Shown: positions 28,495-40,009, numbered from the stretch's first letter. The stretch: 64,000 bases of DNA from Yponomeuta sedellus (GCA_934045075.1 OW203730.1:9724692-9788691); one strand, 5' to 3'. Notes: generated by a model from the sequence alone, not told the origin. Made by a program: numbers and translations.

Positions 28495-28520
28495 TCCTTA
28501 TAACATATATGTTATAAGGA
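28495..28520. repeat. Perfect 26-bp palindrome
   Basis: TCCTTATAACATA and its exact reverse complement with no loop. Confidence 0.9.
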
Positions 28521-28699
28521 ATTTGGAGTTTTTTGTCCAATTTTTCTCCAAAATGATCTAGATTTTGAAATGGACACCTAGTTTGACTTGTAACGTTCAT
28601 TAAGCCGCAGTATCTGCGCTACTTTGAATAAAACCTTTTCATTTCATTCATTCAAACAGTGCTGTTCTCTTGAATTCACTCAGAGCAACATGGTTAAGT

Positions 28700-28815
28700 A
28701 TAACTTCACAAATGTACGTAACATAGAAATCTAAGTCATTAGTAGATGATGGAATTCGAACCCACGAACTCTGAATACGAAGCCGGCGTTCGAAAACTCT
28801 GCTACCATGGCTCAC
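28700..28815 (-). mobile_element. SINE-B tRNA-like head, antisense fragment
   Basis: Contains the B-box relic GAATTCGAACCC and GAAGCCGGCGTTC, as in 40190-40260. Confidence 0.7.
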
Positions 28816-28907
28816 GGCACTACCGTTATCACTGCCCGGGGTATCTTATTGTATTAATTAAAGAAATGAAACTTTATTGCTTGAATTTGGGTTAACATTA
28901 GCAGTTA

Positions 28908-29162
28908 CAGGTCGTTGTCAAGCTATACTAGTCCACTGCTGGACATAGCCCTCCTCTAAAGAGCGCCACGTTGTGCTATCATAGGGGGTAATGCCCATAA
29001 TCCCCACGCTGGCCACGCGGGTTGGGGATCGCAGTTCGGTGGAATTGTACTGCAGGGGGCGCTACTGCCCACCCCCCGGTTTGTGTCCCTTAGTCGCCTT
29101 TTACGACACCCGCGGGAAGAATTGGGTTGGTGCTATTCTCTAAACTGACACCACACAGCAAG
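28908..29162 (-). mobile_element. SINE-D, near full-length, antisense
   Basis: Aligns end to end with 19695-19957 in reverse, from CTATACTAGTCCACTGCTGG to GACACCACACAGC. Confidence 0.82.
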
Positions 29163-30140
29163 TTACAGATGCTTTATACAAATAAGTACATATCCAAATT
29201 CTTCCTTTTCAGTAGTAAACACATTTTCTACAAATTGCTATAATAATTTTTAATATTTACATTTAAAATCTAAGTATGTTGTTCACATATTTGTTTACAA
29301 CTGCTAACCTAAATCTTAAATTCTAAATATTCTTTTATTAAGTAAAACCCTCGTGACAGTAGGTTTTGTGAGCCTCTTGAATGTAATTATTTCTTCGACT
29401 TTAGTAGAAGTGACAAAGCTTTGGCGATTGAGTTTGAGATTGAATTGACAAAGCAAGAACTGATTGTGCTCTTTGTTGTCTTTACCTGTCTGTGAAAGGA
29501 AACTGCTGTTAATTGTTGATATACTTGTATATTTTTACTGGGTAAGTGCAATGTTGTAGGTAGATAGAGAAAACTTTGAGCACACCGAGAAAAAAATACA
29601 ACCATGATTTTTTAAATCTACGTAATCCTATACAATTGGCGGTCTTCTAGCTTTGACCTTTGGAGTGCATTGCATGATGCATGTGTAATACTGTTAGAAC
29701 CTTTTGTCCTTGTTTGCCATCCCCCCGCCACGTGGTACCGCGACAACGTTTTTACCTTCTTGACTAGTGGCATCTCGCTTTATTTCACTAGATAAAGCAA
29801 GATGGTATTATGCGATGGAAAGATAATCGTAGTAAGGTAGAGCAGAAGGTCCTATGGTCAACAATACATATCACACACACATAATTTTTCAATAGTATAA
29901 TAAACACGACAGTATCTTTTATTTGCTTGATTTTTACTTGGCAATAGCAGTTTAATTCCAATGGGATAAACCGGAAAAATTAAATAGACATCTGTCGCCA
30001 AAATTATCAAATCGTCAGAGTCAATAGCAAGGTTAAATAGCAAGGTGTTTACGCGCCTTCGCGATAACTCTATGTATTCTATGGCACAACGATAGCCTTT
30101 TCATGTTTTTTCAAATGTAAAGTTTAGGTATCTTTGGTTT
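29163..30140. other. No gene recognised
   Basis: AT-rich. Small ORFs only. A short inverted repeat GCTTTATTTCACTAG...AAAGC lies near 29779-29800. Confidence 0.5.
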
Positions 30141-30141
30141 T

Positions 30142-30390
30142 TTGTTTGAACTTTATTCCTATTACATGCGTCCTTTTGTCAAGCTGGTTGCTGACTGCTA
30201 TTACATGACCGCCGGCATCGACGACTTAACGTGCCTGCGAAGCACGGAAGCGCTCGAAAAAAATACCACTAGCGGTAGTCACGGGACGGTCACCCATCCT
30301 GCATCCGAGCGCGCGTGTTGTTGCTTAACTCAAGTGATTGATTCCAATCACTCGGTTCGGCTAGGCCACGAGCGCTTCAAGTCAGGTTTT
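30142..30390 (+). repeat. Family-C repeat copy
   Basis: Shares CTGCTATTACATGAC, CTTAACGTGCCT, CACTAGCGGTAGTCACGG and GATTGATTCCAATCAC with the reverse complement of 47581-47935. A partial copy. Confidence 0.7.
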
Positions 30391-30461
30391 AACCTAATTA
30401 ACAGAGATTTCAACTTAATATTACACTGCACTAGACATAATATTTTTATTTATTTATTTTT

Positions 30462-30549
30462 ATTGTAAAGAGGTTAGAAATTTCACTGATGGCGGTGAGT
30501 CACCCATTAGCTTAGTTGGAAAGAGCGCTGGCACGGATAGCCAGAGGTT
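30462..30549 (+). mobile_element. SINE-A fragment (body and tRNA A-box half)
   Basis: From TATTGTAAAGAGG to GATAGCCAGAGG. The B box and tail are missing, replaced by LINE sequence. Confidence 0.8.
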
Positions 30550-30550
30550 A

Positions 30551-30730
30551 ACACTATTTTATATCCGATATTCTTGTCTTCCAAGTAATCATTTATGCTA
30601 TATATAAAATAGGTCGTTTTACACAGGCTATTAAAACATTTTGTAAGCCACGTCAGTGGTAACTCTAATATATCTTGAGGAACCTTATCGTGGAACCGTA
30701 TAAAGTGCCCCGCAAAGGATGTAATCATAG
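30551..30730 (-). pseudogene. LINE reverse-transcriptase C-terminal fragment
   Basis: The - strand reads FIRFHDKVPQDILELP and NDYLEDKN, the end of a Jockey/CR1-type LINE protein. The related fragment at 44310-44380 has RFYNKIPQDILDL. Confidence 0.65.
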
Positions 30731-30774
30731 GAATGACAATAATGTTATGTTTATTCTTATCATCAATATTATGA

Positions 30775-30965
30775 CGACCTCTGCGTAGCGGTAGCGCATC
30801 TGCCTACCATGCGAGAGGTCCCGGGTTCGAATCCCGGCTGAGTAGAAAAAAACCTTAGGTTTACGATGTTTACAAGTTTGTGATGTCGTTGTTTCTGGTT
30901 CCCACGACACAGGGTATCCTAGTGTGGGGCCAGAAGCAATGCATGTGCCTGTATGTAAATGTTAT
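30775..30965 (+). mobile_element. tRNA-derived SINE-G
   Basis: tRNA-like head with A box TAGCGGTAGCGC region and perfect B box GGTTCGAATCC, then a body ending in ATGTAAATGTTATG. Copies at 56575-56795 (-) and 60555-60772 (-). Confidence 0.82.
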
Positions 30966-30969
30966 GTTA

Positions 30970-32240
30970 TGATTCGTCATACAGGTCGAGAGGACTTTGT
31001 CTTCTATGTCCTATTATTTTGTGTGTCGATGGAATCAATTCATATAGTTGCAAACCGCGACGGTCCCTGAAGTCCAATACGTTTTCATTTGTTCGGTAGC
31101 GGCGGCGGCGGCCTTGGGAACGGCGCATTCCTTACTTGAAAGTTTTGTGTTCCGAAACCATTAGTTTATACGTTCGCCCATCGTAATTCTCCTCGAACTT
31201 CGTTTAAATATTTTACTAGTATACGAACAGGGTATATAGCAGGGTATTTGTAAACGAACAGCCAGTAAGGATAGAAAGAAAAAAAGCGAAGAGTGACAGT
31301 CCGCTGATCAGCATTGTGATACGACGCTGTTTAGTCATCGAGTGGAAAAGTTTGTATTTGTGACTTTCTTTGCTACTGTTTAGTTAGCTTTGCGCGTGAT
31401 TATTCATTATTAGGCACCATGTCTTTCATACAAACATCCACCCTCCTCTTTTTTTGGTGACGAATTTTCAAATATCCCTCTTACATATAAGGAACTTCTG
31501 CTCACAATTTTATACTCTTCAACTCACTGGTTTACGCCGTCCATTACCTGTCACTCAGGTGCCTTGTTTAATTTAAGACGCAAAAATGTGGCAGACACGG
31601 CATGTAATCTGAAAATAGAGCCGTGAGAAATGATACTTCACGATAAGTTTGCGATTTACACTTACAAAAGGTTACCAATATCCGGTTCGCTAGTGAAGGC
31701 ATCTATTTTCTCGTCTGCGTCTAAAATATTGAGTGTCAGATGCTGTTTCGTTCAGCTATTTTACTTTTTATTGTTATGTTATTGTTATTTTTTTTACTTT
31801 CGTTATATTATTACTTTACATGGTACTGTTTTATTTTTGTGACTGGTTTATTATGATTTATTGTCTTGATTTGTTTGTTTTTTTTTTATTTTATTTTTTT
31901 ACTTATATTTAAGTATGAAATTATTATTACAATATGATGATGTGCCGCGCGTAGAACCCTCATGGGACAGGCGCTGACTGAAAATCTGTGCTGGGGAATA
32001 ATACCCTCGGCAGTATGCTGAGTCAGCTGCCTATTGCAGCGGCAGAGACACACCGTGACCATTGTTTGTAAATGTTTTGTTTATTACTTTGTTCTGTGGT
32101 GGTGCATAACTGTTGCTGTAATAAATGTGTTTTTCTTTCTTTCTTCTTACATTAATTAATTTTAATATTTATGCAGATAATTTTTTTAAACAAACATTTG
32201 CCGTCTTATAAGACAAAATATGTTGGACGAAATATCTGCA
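30970..32240. other. No gene recognised
   Basis: Contains a short CGG-repeat patch (31097-31112) and T-rich tracts. A structured GC-richer stretch at 31940-32065 may be an unclassified repeat end. Confidence 0.45.
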
Positions 32241-32245
32241 CTACA

Positions 32246-32880
32246 TTTTAACACACTCGTGTTTTATAAAGTTCTTTATTTCTATCTTATTTTTATTATA
32301 GTACACTATAGTACACTGACATATAGAAATATTGGTCTTCTCCATTGAAATGTAATTATATAATTGCTTTATTTGTGGGAGGTCAAATAAAGCAGGGATA
32401 TTTTTTTCTTTAGAGATTTCACTATCGTAATATTCTGCACTATCGTAATATCGTAATATTCATACATTTTAACACACTCGTGTTTTATAAAGTTCTTTAT
32501 TTCTATCTTATTTTTATTATAGTATACTACAGAACACTGAAATATAGAAATATTGGTCTTCTCCATTGAAATGTAATTATATAATTGCTTTATTTGTGGG
32601 AGGTCAAATAAAGCAGGGATATTTTTTTCTTTAGAGATTTCACTATCGTAATATTCTGCACTATCGTAATATCGTAATATTCATACATTTTAACACACTC
32701 GTGTTTTATAAAGTTCTTTATTTCTATCTTATTTTTATTATAGTACACTATAGAACACTGAAATATAGAAATATTGGTCTTCTCCATTGAAATGTAATTA
32801 TATAATCGCTTTATTTGTGGGAGGTCAAATAAAGCAGGGATATTTTTTTCTTTAGAGATTTCACTATCGTAATATTCTGA
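32246..32880. repeat. 221-bp tandem repeat, almost three copies
   Basis: The word ACACACTCGTG recurs at 32251, 32472 and 32693, exactly 221 bp apart. The third unit is incomplete. Units differ at only a few positions. Open frames on the - strand (up to 122 codons) arise from the repeat and have no known motif. Confidence 0.9.
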
Positions 32881-33003
32881 TGTATAAGCTATATTATTGT
32901 AAAGTGTCATTAAAATCCATTCAGTAGTTTTTGAGTTGAAAGAGTAACAAACATCCATCCATACATATTTACAAACTTTCGCTTTTATAATATTAGTAGG
33001 ATT
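32880..33003 (-). repeat. Family-E lepidopteran repeat end
   Basis: The - strand begins CCTACTAATATTATAAAAG and CGAAAGTTTGT, then CTCAAAAACTACTGAATGG, a very common moth repeat end as I recall it. Other copies: 40590, 48675, 48873. Confidence 0.6.
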
Positions 33004-33160
33004 TACAATTTGATGATTTTTTAATTTATAATGTATATAGGTATGTATAATGATTTACTAAAATTTTTCATTTTTATTCAGAAATATTTAGGTTACAAAT
33101 GCACCATAACTTATTTATTTACAATTATACTAAATAAAATAATACATTTTCCTATAACTA

Positions 33161-34446
33161 CGAGGGCTGCTACTTATGTATGCGGAATAGAAAAAATAAA
33201 CAAATGTATATGGCTAAATATGCTTTTATTGTTTTTCAAAGTATTCTCCACTATGATCGATGCACTTTTGCATTCGATGAAACCAATTTGTAAAACACTT
33301 TTTCCACTCTGATTAAGGTATCTCCAAAACGTGCTGTTTGAACGCACTTACGGCATCTTCGGGTCAAAAATCGTTGACCACGTAATTTATTCTTTACATT
33401 TGGGAATAAATAGAAATCATTGGGAGCCAAATCAGGGCTGTACGGTGGATGACCCATCAATTCTATTTTTGACCATCCAAAAATGTAGTTGTTTCCTGAT
33501 AAGTATGACAGCTGGCATTGTCATGGTGAAGTATGATTCTGCGTCGCTGGTTGTTTTGGCGTATTTCTTCAAATACTTCCGGCAAAGAAATGGTCGTGTA
33601 CCACTCCAAATTAACCGTTCTGCGATTCTCCAGTTGTATTGTAGCCACATGGCCATTAATACCAAAAAAGCAGGCCACCATTTGCTTTACAGTGCTTTTT
33701 GTACGAGCCACTTTCGTAGGGTTCGGCTCATTTTGAAACACCCAAACTGTTGATTGTTGTTTAGTTTCGGGATCGTACGCGTAGATCCAGGATTCGTCAC
33801 CTGTGTAGATATTATAAACAGATTTTGAGTCGCCTCCGTTGAATTTTTTTAAGGTTTTCTTGCACCATTCGACGCGAGCATCTTTTTGATCCTGAGTTAA
33901 GTTGTGCGGGATCCAACGCGAACAATTTTTTTTACAGACAAATGTTCATGTAATATTCTATGAATACTCGTCATACATATGCTCAGAATAGCCTCTATCT
34001 CGCGATACGTAACATGGCGGTCTTGCATTATTAGTTCTCGCACAGCTTTAATATTTTGTGGCACAACCACCGATTTTGGGCGACCTTCTTTAACTTCGTC
34101 CGTGAGCTTACTGCGCCCGCGATTAAACTCACTAAACCAGTGATACACAGTCGTTTTTGATGGAGCTTCACCACCAAAAGTCGAGGTTAATTGATCTACG
34201 CACTGTTGTTGCGTTAAACCACGTCGAAAATTTTAACAAATCATAGCACGAATATTTTCACGAGTAAGTTCCATTTTTTCAGCGATATGAAATTTTAAAC
34301 CCAAAAAAACAAAACACTAACGTATATAAGAGAAAAATATTAGCGGCCATTATTAAAAAAAAAGAACGAATTTGACCATGGAGATCAGACATTGCGTTTA
34401 AAATTATTGGAATCCCAGATTCCGCTTACATAAGTAGCAGCCTATG
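33161..34446 (-). mobile_element. mariner transposon (1286 bp)
   Basis: Inverted termini start CGAGGGCTGCTACTTATGTA (left) and, in reverse, CATAGGCTGCTACTTATGTA (right). Both are flanked by TA (33159-33160, 34447-34448). The length matches the usual mariner of about 1.28 kb. The transposase is broken. Confidence 0.9.
33226..34274 (-). pseudogene. mariner transposase, inactivated
   Basis: The coding region starts at the ATG 34272-34274 (MELTRENIRAMIC) but hits TAA at codon 14. The helix-turn-helix region (TTVYHWFSEFNRG, HVTYREIEAIL) is readable. TGDESWIYAYDPET gives the first catalytic Asp, HHDNASCHT the second, and YSPDLAPNDFYLFP the third in the D,D34D pattern. One missing A near 33456 shifts the frame between the second and third Asp. 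Another TAA replaces a Gln near 33305 in the C-terminal part, which ends FEKQ. Intact proteins are about 345 residues and bind the termini to cut and paste the element. Confidence 0.88.
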
Positions 34447-34565
34447 TATATACAACATTAATACTTAAATAAGTTATGGTGCATTTGTAACCTAAGTATA
34501 CCATCGTAATAAAACGAGTAAGAGACAATAAACTATTTGCAAATTAAAATATTTTTTTATAATAT

Positions 34566-34620
34566 TGCATACCCTCCATTCCGTAAAAGGGGGGAGGCCT
34601 TTGCCCAGCAGTGGAACACA
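34566..34620 (+). repeat. RTE-type 3' end fragment
   Basis: GGGGAGGCCTTTGCCCAGCAGTGGAACAC resembles the end of RTE LINEs and their SINEs. Only about 55 bp. Confidence 0.5.
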
Positions 34621-34917
34621 AAAAGGCTAACTAAAAAAGAAATTCAAGTAACATACAGAAATAAACACGAGGCTTTGGAGCATCCGACAGCAAAGAGAAC
34701 CAACGAGGCTTTTCTATTAGAAATCTTTATCAAAATGCCTAAGTATCTACGTTTTGTCAAGAGCAGGCCATCAGCTTCTTTAGACACATCATGCATTCTC
34801 CCAGGCACACTTTGGAGAGGCTCATGATCACCGTCCAGGTGGATGTCAAACCTGCCAGAGGAGGGGCACCGACAACATAGTCGAACATCATAAATGCGGT
34901 AGCATGTGGTAGCACGA

Positions 34918-35000
34918 CGACCTCGGTGGCGCAGCGGTTTGGCACGCTGACTGTAAAACCGAAGGTCTCGGGTTTGGGGGAGACCGTACGCTGTGAAAAA
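34918..35000 (+). mobile_element. SINE-H head (tRNA-like)
   Basis: CCTCGGTGGCGCAGCGGTTTGGCACGC matches the head at 52234-52310. The B box is damaged (GGGTTTGGGGGAG). Confidence 0.7.
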
Positions 35001-35099
35001 CGACCCAGTCACGAGGGAATAACGAAGTAAAAGAAGGGCTAAATAGCGACTTTAGTATAAGAATTACGTAAAGCACAGCGTAGGTGTAATAAATCTCAA

Positions 35100-35690
35100 G
35101 TGACTGAACTCAACGCCAACCAACCATGCATGATCAATTACTGTACCCTAAAATAGCTCCAGCTAAATACACCGTTGAAGTAAAAATACACGGTAAACAA
35201 CTTATTTAGGGCAATATTTGCAAAGTGTATTTGCATAAATAAAAAACTTTTACTCGTGAATATTTTTAATTTAAAAAATTTTTTTTTGCAAGTCTTCCTA
35301 AAGTATGAATAAACAAACGGCTAAATTTGTGTCGTCTTAAAGGAAAAAGGAACTATAATTTTACTGCGTCGTTCAGATATACTAAATACTACGCTCACGG
35401 ACGTGTATCTAGTCCTGAGTTTTTTACCTTAGGTTTTAAGTTAAAATCTAGTACATGCGTTACGTAACGTGACGTTAGGGCTTGTTAACTTACGTCCGTA
35501 ATCACTATTCACATAATTGAGAGACTGAACACTTTTCTAGCATATCGTTCAGATAAAGTTTCCGGTGTATTGCGAAATAAATCACGTTCATAGACTGGAG
35601 GCCCCTATCTCTACACTGAAAATGGCCACCCGTTTGTGGCACTCAACTAGAAATAGTAAAGCCTTCTGAGGCTGGTTTCATTTCATAGCG
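35100..35690. other. No gene recognised
   Basis: AT-rich flank upstream of the CpG-rich candidate promoter. It may contain distal regulatory sequence, but no specific site can be named. Confidence 0.4.
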
Positions 35691-35974
35691 CTTACTTATT
35701 CACCTTTAGATCGTCCGCGAAATTCTCAAGCGGCCGCGAGGAACCAGCAGTGGTTCGTAGACCTCGTAGCGAGCGGACGTCTACGCCGTAGCACGTAGCG
35801 CGGGGCATCGCGCGTAGCCACCAGCTACGAGTTACTTACCGAGCGAAACTATGGCTTCTTTGAGCTAATTGGATTCCTCGTTGACACTGCTTTGATACGC
35901 TTTAATTTTGATTTGATTGAGTTTTGGCGGAAGTTAGTTTTCGGATTTTGTGCGTTGGGAAACTGCGAGACTGA
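35690..35974 (+). promoter_or_regulatory. Candidate promoter and 5' UTR exon with splice donor
   Basis: A CpG-dense stretch (35708-35830, repeated GTAGC/CGTAG words) stands out in AT-rich DNA. It is followed by non-repetitive sequence ending CGAGACTGA then the donor GTAAGT at 35975. An internal exon with an acceptor lies at 38060. The - strand also has a strong donor (exon end at 35840, then GTAAGTAAC), so a divergent promoter is possible. No TATA box is seen. The transcription start was not located. Confidence 0.35.
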
Positions 35975-37220
35975 GTAAGTAACTAAAAGTTTTTTTGAGT
36001 GATTAAAAGCCTTTGAAATATTTGTCGCTCTTTCAGGACTGTTTTCGTCTAAAACGGCACGTTACGATGGTTTATTAATTATAGAACATTTTAGTTTAAA
36101 ATGGTTTCTGAGTAGACAGCTAAAATTTAATATATTATTCAGTTTAAGATTCGCCCTGAAGTAATTGGCTATAAATAATAGAAAGTACGCTTTTGCATCT
36201 CCAAGAGTAATTTAAATTTTGTACTACGACAGGAAATGACGTTGATATCCATAGCTACCTGTCAGCTGAAACCTCAATTGTTGACGTTGGAATTAGTGCG
36301 ACTGTCTACCCTGTCAGGGATTGGGCGTGGGACATTGCGGCCAGGCCATATTATATTGCATGGAATACAATGGGTCGTTAGTTTTAATGTTTAATTTTAA
36401 ATGCGCCTGTGGATACGCAAAATAAAGGTATACATGTACCTGCAGTAAAATTGAGATTCAAACAATTCTCGTCGGTTATTTTTAAAACTCGCAAATTTTA
36501 AACTTCCACTGTTTTGGGGTATTTGTTTTCAACAGGTTTTGTTCAACAACTTAAATGTTTTTTTGATGAATATTAACAATCCCAAAACGATAGTTAAACA
36601 TTTATCCCAATAACTATCTAATTCTATATTTTTGCGTTAGGTTCACGACCATGCTTACATGTTTGGGGGATTGGTGTGACTCTTTTTGCAAAAGCGTTCT
36701 GTAAAAACATTTTTTTTTCATTGATGGCCTTAGTGCTACTCCTTGGAACCCCTTAAATGGATACAAACTTGGATTTCTAGAACAATTATTTACTAAAAGT
36801 TGAGACACTAATAGAACATCGTAAGCGCGAATTTAATAAAATTATATACTATGCAATAGAAAAAAACAAAATTAAAGAAACAAAAAAAAAGAGCCATAAA
36901 ATTTGAAGAACTGTGCATTTTAGAAATAATCCTGCAAAGTAAAGTAGATGAACTGTCAACAGTAAACTTGTAAAAAAATACTGTTGTCAAGGCTTACTGT
37001 TTACCAATATTTACTATTTTTTTCTAAAATGCACATTTCTTGAAACACCCCAATTGGAATTTGTGAAGAACTTTAGTTTGGTACTTTAAGATATAGTCAT
37101 TATCGACATATAGTTAGTTACGCAGCTTTGTAGGCGTATTAACGTAATGAAGGGATAAAATGCGGGCCATAACGGCTTAGACAACCTTCGAATGTAGGAC
37201 TTAACGTACCGAAAGTAAAT

Positions 37221-37231
37221 CCTATCAATTT
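37221..37231. repeat. Target duplication of inverted SINE-A pair, left
   Basis: CCTATCAATTT, repeated at 37577-37587. Confidence 0.75.
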
Positions 37232-37340
37232 TAAAAACCTATTTAGAGGCTAAAAATTCCACCCATGCCGGGATTTGAACCCGGGACATCTGGCTATCCG
37301 TGCCAGCGCTCTTTCCAACTGAGCTAATGGGCGACTCACC
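37232..37340 (-). mobile_element. SINE-A antisense half of an inverted pair
   Basis: Starts TAAAAACCTATTTAGAGGC at the same SINE position as the antisense half at 17927, and runs to the tRNA head (GGGCGACTCACC). It is followed by a 22-base filler. Confidence 0.85.
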
Positions 37341-37362
37341 ATATTACTATAATTATGTATTA

Positions 37363-37576
37363 CTGTACGTAATACAGAGAATAGTGTAAAGAGGTTCGAA
37401 ATTTCACTGATGCCGGTGAGTCGCCCATTAGCTCAGTTGGAAAGAGCGCTGGCACGGATAGCCAGAGGTCGCGGGTTCGAATCCCGGCATGGGTGGAATT
37501 TTTAGCCTCTAAATAGGTTTTTAAAATTGTCCTTAGCACGGGTTAGTCCATTAAAAATAAACATAAAATAGTATTA
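37363..37576 (+). mobile_element. SINE-A sense half of an inverted pair
   Basis: From CTGTACGTAATACAG through an intact A box (TAGCTCAGTTGG) and B box (GGTTCGAATCC) to the A-rich tail, then the right target duplication. It lies in the candidate first intron. Confidence 0.88.
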
Positions 37577-37587
37577 CCTATCAATTT
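37577..37587. repeat. Target duplication of inverted SINE-A pair, right
   Basis: CCTATCAATTT, matching 37221-37231. Confidence 0.75.
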
Positions 37588-38059
37588 CACAAACTATTCG
37601 TAAACTCATCTATCTGAAAACTCAATATGAGATTTTCTAATAAGATCATCACAAAAGGGATGACATCCCAAGATTGATCCCCCTCAAAAATATTTCAAAG
37701 TCACGATCGAATTAGGCGCAGGCGGCAACGTTATTAATGAGTTTCCGATATTGCCCGCTCTCCTCTCTGCGGATTTAATAACTTGCCCTTAAAATTTGAA
37801 AATCTAAGCCTTCTGACATATTTTCCTCCACTTTTTTGCCGCCAAAGATAATGGATCTGAGTCATCGGTTTTGTATCGAGCTAGTACTATTGTTAGTATT
37901 CCGCCGAGATTTCGTCTGCTGCCGAGTATTCACGTCTACGTGATACGTCAATCGGTTCTTATGCGAAAGGATGGAATGTGAAACAAATCACAAAGTAACG
38001 AAACATTCGAGTTTCAATCACGTCAATTTATTATGTAACCATTTCTGTATTTTTTTCAG

Positions 38060-38097
38060 ATTCAGTCATGCAGAAGAACGAATTCAAAAATATGAAG
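38060..38097 (+). CDS. Candidate host coding exon with start codon (10 codons)
   Basis: A T-rich tract and TTTTTTCAG acceptor end at 38059. A 38-base exon contains ATG at 38068-38070 and encodes MQKNEFKNMK. The donor is AAG/GTACGT at 38098. The exon ends in phase 0. Together with the upstream donor at 35975 this would be exon 2 of a + strand gene whose remaining exons lie in or beyond the repeat-rich right part. Ten residues are too few to name a protein. Chance occurrence is possible, though both splice sites are strong. Confidence 0.35.
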
Positions 38098-38648
38098 GTA
38101 CGTGCTACATCTGATTAAATTCTACCCGAGCTTGCTTGTCTTGCAAATAGTTTCATGAATAAATTTTCATTACGCTTAGAAACTTTAAGCGTAACCTTGT
38201 TGCATTATTTCGTCAACAACATTTAAATGACAAAGTTTGGCTCTTGTCATGTTAATCTTCACGGGGCAAAACGGCGAAACGGGGCTGTTCTGCCTGACTC
38301 GGCACTAAAGAAAGTCAAACAACATTGTTACAAACAATAAGTGAAGCTCCGAAGAGCATGTCTTAGAAAATGTTTTTCGACTTAATAGCTGCAGCTTGTA
38401 GACGTGGAGTCAACACGGGAAGTTAAGGATGATCGAGCAAGTTTCCAAACTAGTGAAAAGGTGGCTTGTAAGTTGTACAACAGCAGCTGTAGAGTAAATT
38501 GATTAGTGAGTCTTGTATGTGTTGCAAAAGCATTTAGTAATTAGGTTTTTGTCTAGCATGACGAAATAAGTAAAATGATCACTTAATCGCTGTATTCAGT
38601 AGGATTGATTTTTTTTATGGAGACTGCTCGAACATTTGTACTCGAATA

Positions 38649-38895
38649 TGTAGGTACTCGGGGCTGCAAGTGATGCACATTACTTCAGTCAGATGTCGCC
38701 TGTAAATAATACAGAGAATATTGAAATGAGGTTCGAAATTTCGCTGTTGCCGGCACTTGCCCTATAGCTCAGTTGGGAGAGCGCTGGTACGGTTAGCCAG
38801 AGGTCGCGGGTTCGGGTCGGGCACGGGCGGAATTATTAGCCTCTTATAATTGTCCTCAGCACGGGTTAGTGCAACAAAAAAAATATAGTCAATTA
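38649..38895 (+). mobile_element. SINE-A copy, old and diverged
   Basis: From GTAGGTACTCGGGGCTG through TAGCTCAGTTGGGAGAGC to a damaged B box (GGTTCGGGTCG) and tail. Confidence 0.85.
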
Positions 38896-38899
38896 TGCA

Positions 38900-40005
38900 C
38901 TTACAGAGATAAAACAGGGTACTGTTTAAAGCTACAATTGTAAGATCATGATTAATTGTAACTTGAGACAGAACAGTGATCTATCCGACTTGTTAGCCAA
39001 CGCAAAATAACAATTCATCAGGTTTCAGGAAAACAACAACTTTCCTAATCGCATTTGCTGCATTAAAGAGAAATAGAACACAGAAACAAAAATAGAGCTC
39101 CGGAATAAAAACACGCCTCAATTTCCACGCGGATTGAATACATTTTACTAAATTAGTTGAGCGCGTGATTGGCATGTGAATTTACACAATCTTTTACCGC
39201 TATCTCTCCGCGGCCACGTACATTGCAACTGAAAACGTAATTCCAGTCACTTTCCTGGACAAATAGGTATGTTAGGAAGCTATTCCCGAGCTTTGAATGA
39301 AAACAGTCCAACCACGGTGAATACGGGGGTGTAGCGGTCAAGGAGTTCCCGGGGGTAGGGATGTCTGTCTTTTGGTTGGTGCGGTGTTTGAACCAAGAAC
39401 ACTCTAAAATATTAGGTCTCAAGCATTTATGCTATTAGGGAAGTAACACCCGGGCCCCACTAATATAATTGTTATAGTCTTTAGAGTTGAGGATTGCTTA
39501 GTCTGCAGCTTCTTGCGGATGGTCGTGAAGTACAAGACGTTATTGACTTAGTTCCGGATTCACTTACTTGATTTTTTGTCAGAAAAGTTCGACGAATTTT
39601 CACTCTAAGCTGAGTTAATAATGTGTAATCTTACGAAGTTGTATTTTGAAAAACGTGCAAGACGTATCATACTGGCGTCGTATAGGTGACTTAGCCGACT
39701 TAGCCCGCAAGGTGTATAAACCTATAATATTTTACTTCTGAGTAATGTATAAAACAGTGTATATAAAACCTATGGTTTGCTATCAAAATGATAACCAGCG
39801 CATAGTTTCATAACTTCAACGTTTGATAAAGAAAAATGCTTATGGCAATAAGTTCGTCGCATTGTACGGTTTTATTGTTAAAATTTAAGTGTGATAAAAG
39901 TATTATTAATAATAATAAAATGATAACAGTTTATAATATGAAATCAAACATGTTCTTTTTCTACGCATAGAAAGTTTTCTATTTGCCAGCAATGCGTAGT
40001 TAGTT
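38900..40005. other. No gene recognised
   Basis: AT-rich, intron-like. An 89-codon - strand ORF (39153-39422) has no recognisable motif. Confidence 0.5.
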
Positions 40006-40009
40006 AGTT

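Larger units (their letters stand above)
33091..34492. mobile_element. Small TA-flanked MITE with a mariner inside
   Basis: Perfect terminal inverted repeats GGTTACAAATGCACCATAAC (plus 7 more bases) at 33091-33117 and 34466-34492, each next to TA. Removing the mariner leaves about 114 bp, so the host is a short palindromic MITE. Confidence 0.82.

Noticed and set aside
32590..32958. 122-codon ORF as a small protein gene
   Set aside because: Built from a common moth repeat end and the 221-bp tandem unit.
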